This document shows, piece by piece, positions 60,959-64,000 of a stretch of 64,000 bases of DNA; the stretch's first letter is position 1; every line of letters starts with the position of its first letter. The position numbers were made by a program, and so were the translations under genes. Source of the stretch: Thiohalocapsa marina (GTDB taxonomy: Bacteria > Pseudomonadota > Gammaproteobacteria > Chromatiales > Chromatiaceae); assembly GCF_008632335.1 (NCBI RefSeq), contig NZ_VWXX01000008.1:54408-118407 (forward strand), read 5' to 3'. The notes under the pieces are model-generated. The model had not been told where the DNA came from and made no database searches. It saw only the letters and a list, made by a program, of their open reading frames with translations.

Positions 60959-62802
60959 AGGTCAGGTCCCAGCCCGACATGGAGCCGGACGCCGGCCGGG
61001 TCCTTGGTCAGGGCGTAGGCAAAATCCACCCGCACCGGCCCGATCGGCGTGTGGTAGCGAAGGCCGAGACCGGCGCTCTGCTCCCAGTCCGAGGTCAGAT
61101 CCGGATCGAAGGCGTTGCCGAAGTCGGTAAACACGGCCCCGCCCCAGTTGCCGCTGATGCGGCGCTCCAGCTCCAGACCGGCGACGGCCAGATAGCGGCC
61201 GCCGATGACCTGCCCCAGGTCGTCCTTCGGGCCGAGCACGTCCAGTCCCCAGCCGCGCAGACTGTTGTCGCCGCCGGCGAAAAAGCGCTGGCTGGCCGGA
61301 ACGTCGTCGATGTCGCTGGCCAGGATCGCGCCCAGGTCGGCCCGGGTGATGAAGCGGAAATCGTCGCCGAAGCTCTTGATCAGCTTGTAGCTGACGGAGC
61401 CGCTGAGCCAGCTGGTCTGCGCCAGCACGCCCTCGGCGGTGCCCTGAACCATGTACTTCAGCCGGAAGCCATTGCGCGTGTTGATGGGATCATCGGCATC
61501 CACCCTGGACCAGGACAGGTGCGGCACCAGGCCGTTGAAGCTCTCGTCGTTGGTATCGGACACCTCGTAGCTCTCGTAGCGGTAGTCCAGGCCGATGCTG
61601 CGCCGCCAGCCGCCATCGGTCAGCACCGACTGCGCCACGGTCAGCTTGAACAGGTCGCCCACCCGGGTGGCGGTGTCGTAGGAATAGATCTCCGGGCGGA
61701 TCAACACATAGTCCCGCACCGGGTCGCGAAAGGGAATGCGGTATTCGGCCATGAACGACTGGATGGGCTGCGAAACCTCGATTTCGCTTTTCAGGATGTG
61801 GCCGCGCCGACCGATGTAGCGGCGGCGATAGTCCAGGCTCAGCCGCGGGCCGACATCGGTGGCGAAACCGAGACCGATGCGGTACTTGTTGGCCTTGTTG
61901 CGGTGCGCGACCACCTCGATCGGCACCGTTCGCTGTGCGTCCGTCTGCTCGCGCAGCGGCACGATCTCCACGCTGCCGTAGTATTCCATGCCGAGCAGCC
62001 GGCCCTGCAGCTCCAGCAGGCGGTCGGCATCGTAGATGACGCCCGGCTCGAACGGGACGAATTTCTGCAGGTAGCTGTCATCGAACAGGTCCTGCCGGAA
62101 GCGGACCGCGCCCAGGCGGTACTGCGGGCCGGTATCCACATGAAACTCGACGAACGCCTGATAGGCCTCAGGGTCGACCAGCACCTGGTGCCGGGTCAGC
62201 ACCGCATCGAGATAGCCCTCCGCCGACGCAGCCCGCGTGATATCGCCCTTGGCGCTCTCGTACTGCGAGTGCAGCAGCACCTGGCCGACCTGCATCGGAA
62301 ACCGCTCCGGGAACGCGGGGTTGTCCGCGCCCTCGCCGGTCACCTGGTAATCGATCTCGGCGATCTTCACCGGCGCCCCCGGGTCGATCGCATAGCGCGC
62401 GATCCAGGCGCCGCCGCTGCTGGCGGGTTCCGTCAGGCTGTCCTGCACCACCACCCGGTACAGCCCGAACGGCGCCAGCGCCTCGGCGATCTGCTCCGGC
62501 GCCCGCCGATGCAGCGCCTGTAGCCGTTGCACGGTCAGATCCGCGTCCTTGCGCTGCTGATAGATACCCAGCAACGCGAGCACGTTCTTCTCCCGCTCGC
62601 CCGTCACCCCGCTGACCTTTACCTCCAGCGCGAGGGCCGCGGCAAGGCCCGGCATGCCGACGCCGATGACGAGCAGCCCGCTCATCAGCACGGCCGGCAA
62701 CCGCAACGGCCCGCGTTTCGCGCGACGCGGCTTCACGGGCCGGGGTGAACCCGCGGTGGCGGGGGATTCGAACACGAAGAGCCCGAGCGGCATGGGACGC
62801 AT
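60955..62802 (-). CDS. tamA: Translocation and assembly module outer-membrane protein TamA
   Basis: Omp85-family outer-membrane protein, about 615 residues (E. coli 577). A basic N-terminus and signal stretch (LMSGLLVIGVGMPGLAAALA) precede POTRA domains (LEVKVSGVTGEREKNVLALL onward). The barrel carries FFAGGDNSLRGWGLDVLGP, the Omp85 motif, and ends VHVGLGPDL. The start is placed at the ATG at 62802. The frame stays open upstream through a 9-base tandem repeat, so the true start is not certain. It is the first gene of the four-gene envelope operon. Confidence 0.95.
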   Translation of the reverse strand: MRPMPLGLFVFESPATAGSPRPVKPRRAKRGPLRLPAVLMSGLLVIGVGMPGLAAALALEVKVSGVTGEREKNVLALLGIYQQRKDADLTVQRLQALHRRAPEQIAEALAPFGLYRVVVQDSLTEPASSGGAWIARYAIDPGAPVKIAEIDYQVTGEGADNPAFPERFPMQVGQVLLHSQYESAKGDITRAASAEGYLDAVLTRHQVLVDPEAYQAFVEFHVDTGPQYRLGAVRFRQDLFDDSYLQKFVPFEPGVIYDADRLLELQGRLLGMEYYGSVEIVPLREQTDAQRTVPIEVVAHRNKANKYRIGLGFATDVGPRLSLDYRRRYIGRRGHILKSEIEVSQPIQSFMAEYRIPFRDPVRDYVLIRPEIYSYDTATRVGDLFKLTVAQSVLTDGGWRRSIGLDYRYESYEVSDTNDESFNGLVPHLSWSRVDADDPINTRNGFRLKYMVQGTAEGVLAQTSWLSGSVSYKLIKSFGDDFRFITRADLGAILASDIDDVPASQRFFAGGDNSLRGWGLDVLGPKDDLGQVIGGRYLAVAGLELERRISGNWGGAVFTDFGNAFDPDLTSDWEQSAGLGLRYHTPIGPVRVDFAYALTKDPAGVRLHVGLGPDL

Positions 62803-62818
62803 GACATGGCAAAGAACC

Positions 62819-62852
62819 CTGGCAATCCTGGCAATCCTGGCAATCCTGGCAA
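62819..62852. repeat. 9-base tandem repeat upstream of tamA
   Basis: The unit GGCAATCCT occurs three times in a row from 62821, with a partial fourth copy (GGCAA) and a matching CT before the first. It lies 17 bases from the tamA ATG, in the leader. On the minus strand each unit contains AGG. Confidence 0.85.
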
Positions 62853-62939
62853 AGTGATGGCTATCGAGGAAGCAGCCCGGCTGGCAGCTAAATGATAAAA
62901 CAAAATCCGCGCCATGCGGCCTGGAGTTCGCGTAGATTA

Positions 62940-62967
62940 GGTTCAGCGGCCCGGGGGCCCTTGAACC
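62940..62967 (-). terminator. Hairpin between the sodium channel gene and tamA
   Basis: GGTTCA/TGAACC encloses a second GC stem (GGCCC/GGGCC). It lies 65 bases after the sodium channel stop in the direction of transcription. No T tract follows, so termination is only a possibility. Confidence 0.35.
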
Positions 62968-63031
62968 TGGAGCGATCCGGAAACGGCGTTTTCGGCTTCC
63001 ATGCCGAGTTCCGGGCGTGGCGCCCCCGCCC

Positions 63032-63898
63032 TCAGGGCCTCGCGCCGCGCTCCTCCACGCCGCCCACACCCCCGTCGCCGGCGGCGCCGATGGACGGCAG
63101 CGATGCCTTGAGGTCCGCCAGTTCCCGCCGCAGGGCCGTCATTTCGGCCAGGACCCTGGCGGTGTCGTCATGCATCGCGCCCTCGATCTGCGCACGCTCG
63201 GCCTGGTGCTCACCCTCGTGCATGGTCTGCATGGTATCGACGATGATGCCGATGAACAGATTCAGCATGGTGAAGGTGGCAATCAGGATGAACGGGATGA
63301 AGAACAGCCAGGCGTAGGGATAGGCCTCCATCACCGGTCGCACGATGCCCATGGACCAGCTCTCCAGCGTCATCACCTGGAACAGGGTGTACATGGACGC
63401 ACCGACGCTGCCGAACCAGTCCGGGAAGCGCTCGCCGAACAGGCTGGTGGACATGACCGCGAAGACATAGAACAGCAGCAGCATCAGCGCGCCGATGGAC
63501 GAGATGCCCGGCACGGCCTTCAGCAACGCCTCCACCACGAACCGCAAGCGCGGGACCGTCGAGATCAGTCGCAGCACACGCAACACGCGCAGCGCGCGCA
63601 GCACAGCCAGGGGACCGCTGGCCGGCACCAGGGCGATGCCGACGACGACGAAGTCGAACACATTCCATGCGCTGCGGAAGAAGCCCAGCCGGAAAGCGAA
63701 CAGCTTGGCCGCGATCTCCAGCACGAACACCGCCAGCACCACGCGGTCGAACCAGGTCAGCAGCTCGCCGTATCCGGCCATGACCCGATCCGAGGTCTCC
63801 AGACCAAGGGTGATGGCATTGATGACGATCAGGGCAATGATGGCCCGCTGGATCGGTGCCGATTCGATCCAGCCGCCGACGCGCTCACGAATTCCCAT
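63032..63898 (-). CDS. Voltage-gated sodium channel (NaChBac/BacNav family)
   Basis: A single-domain six-helix ion channel of about 288 residues (NaChBac has 274). S1 is APIQRAIIALIVINAITLGLE. S4 is LRALRVLRVLRLISTVPRLR, with arginines every third residue as gating charges. The pore selectivity filter is TLESWSM, close to the TLESWAS of NaChBac and so sodium-type. S6 is FILIATFTMLNLFIGIIVDTMQ, and a C-terminal coiled coil (VLAEMTALRRELADLKASL) would tetramerise. The ATG at 63898 is chosen (GAGGA upstream) over a TTG at 63919. The family is typical of marine, halophilic and alkaliphilic bacteria. Confidence 0.95.
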   Translation of the reverse strand: MGIRERVGGWIESAPIQRAIIALIVINAITLGLETSDRVMAGYGELLTWFDRVVLAVFVLEIAAKLFAFRLGFFRSAWNVFDFVVVGIALVPASGPLAVLRALRVLRVLRLISTVPRLRFVVEALLKAVPGISSIGALMLLLFYVFAVMSTSLFGERFPDWFGSVGASMYTLFQVMTLESWSMGIVRPVMEAYPYAWLFFIPFILIATFTMLNLFIGIIVDTMQTMHEGEHQAERAQIEGAMHDDTARVLAEMTALRRELADLKASLPSIGAAGDGGVGGVEERGARP

Positions 63899-63963
63899 GC
63901 TGATGCTGTCCTCTATCAACGCTTAGGCACGATTCAGAAATAACCTACACGGATGCACGGTAG

Positions 63964-63988
63964 GGCGGATAAGCGAAGCGCATCCGCC
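63964..63988. repeat. REP-like palindrome at the window edge
   Basis: GGCGGAT and ATCCGCC flank a smaller GCG/CGC stem, preceded by GTAGG. This is the form of the widespread GTAGGGCGGAT...ATCCGCC intergenic repeat of proteobacteria. The neighbouring sequence is cut by the window end. Confidence 0.65.
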
Positions 63989-64000
63989 ACAGGCCACAAC

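Overview
The window is about 64 kb of GC-rich chromosomal DNA from a gammaproteobacterium. Gene content and gene order point to the sulfur-oxidising Chromatiales, perhaps an Ectothiorhodospiraceae-like organism. That placement is an inference from three things: the flavocytochrome c sulfide dehydrogenase (fccAB), the classic gammaproteobacterial blocks (pepA-holC, rpsP-rimM-trmD-rplS, carAB-greA, lapB-pyrF, tamAB), and a large fused MFS/acyltransferase/acyl-ACP-synthetase gene. I saw no rRNA, tRNA, CRISPR array, prophage or insertion sequence. Nearly all genes look like core or conserved accessory genes.

Layout. 1-4.3 kb: the 5' part of cysM, a degenerate palindromic repeat, lptG without its usual partner lptF, then divergent pepA-holC. 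4.3-7.4 kb: an Hsp70-like/DUF2760 gene pair and a small DUF2934 gene. 7.4-11.5 kb: a co-directed electron-transfer cluster (tetraheme NapC/NirT cytochrome, exported ankyrin protein, fccA, fccB) closed by tandem terminators. 11.5-15.0 kb: cobT and btuB under a cobalamin riboswitch. 15.2-20.8 kb: a CheB-CheR-PAS hybrid, an HdeD-like membrane protein, an agmatine-deiminase-family enzyme and purU. 20.9-28.0 kb: carA, carB, greA, a DUF2845 gene, efp and epmA, all on the minus strand, with efp and epmA overlapping by 4 nt. 28.2-30.4 kb: divergent trxC and cnoX/ybbN plus an exported unknown. 30.5-33.4 kb: lapB, pyrF, galU.

33.8-40.6 kb: an exported unknown, sbcB, the rpsP-rimM-trmD-rplS operon, a membrane protein and typA. 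40.6-41.2 kb: a gene-free stretch with DnaA-box-like sites. 41.2-47.7 kb: an exported endonuclease/exonuclease/phosphatase protein, a cation-efflux protein, cytochrome b561, a methyltransferase and a membrane GGDEF/PAS sensor. 47.8-55.2 kb: a C-terminally truncated Aas-like fusion, an FmdB-type zinc ribbon, a DegS-like protease, a DUF2892 protein and an ABC-2 exporter. 55.2-62.8 kb: a tightly coupled envelope operon transcribed in the order tamA, tamB, LpxL-like acyltransferase, flippase-like membrane protein. 63.0-63.9 kb: a bacterial voltage-gated sodium channel, followed by the edge of a REP-like palindrome.

Envelope biogenesis is a recurring theme (lptG, lapB, tamAB, acyltransferases, Aas-like fusion, DegS-like protease), as are redox and thiol functions (fccAB, tetraheme cytochrome, cytochrome b561, two thioredoxin-fold proteins). 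The pattern that gene calls do not explain best is hexamer-periodic DNA (roughly GGNNCY units in phase) found at several gene junctions and protein termini. Other notable points are the truncated Aas-like fusion, the missing lptF, and the tamAB-acyltransferase-flippase operon.
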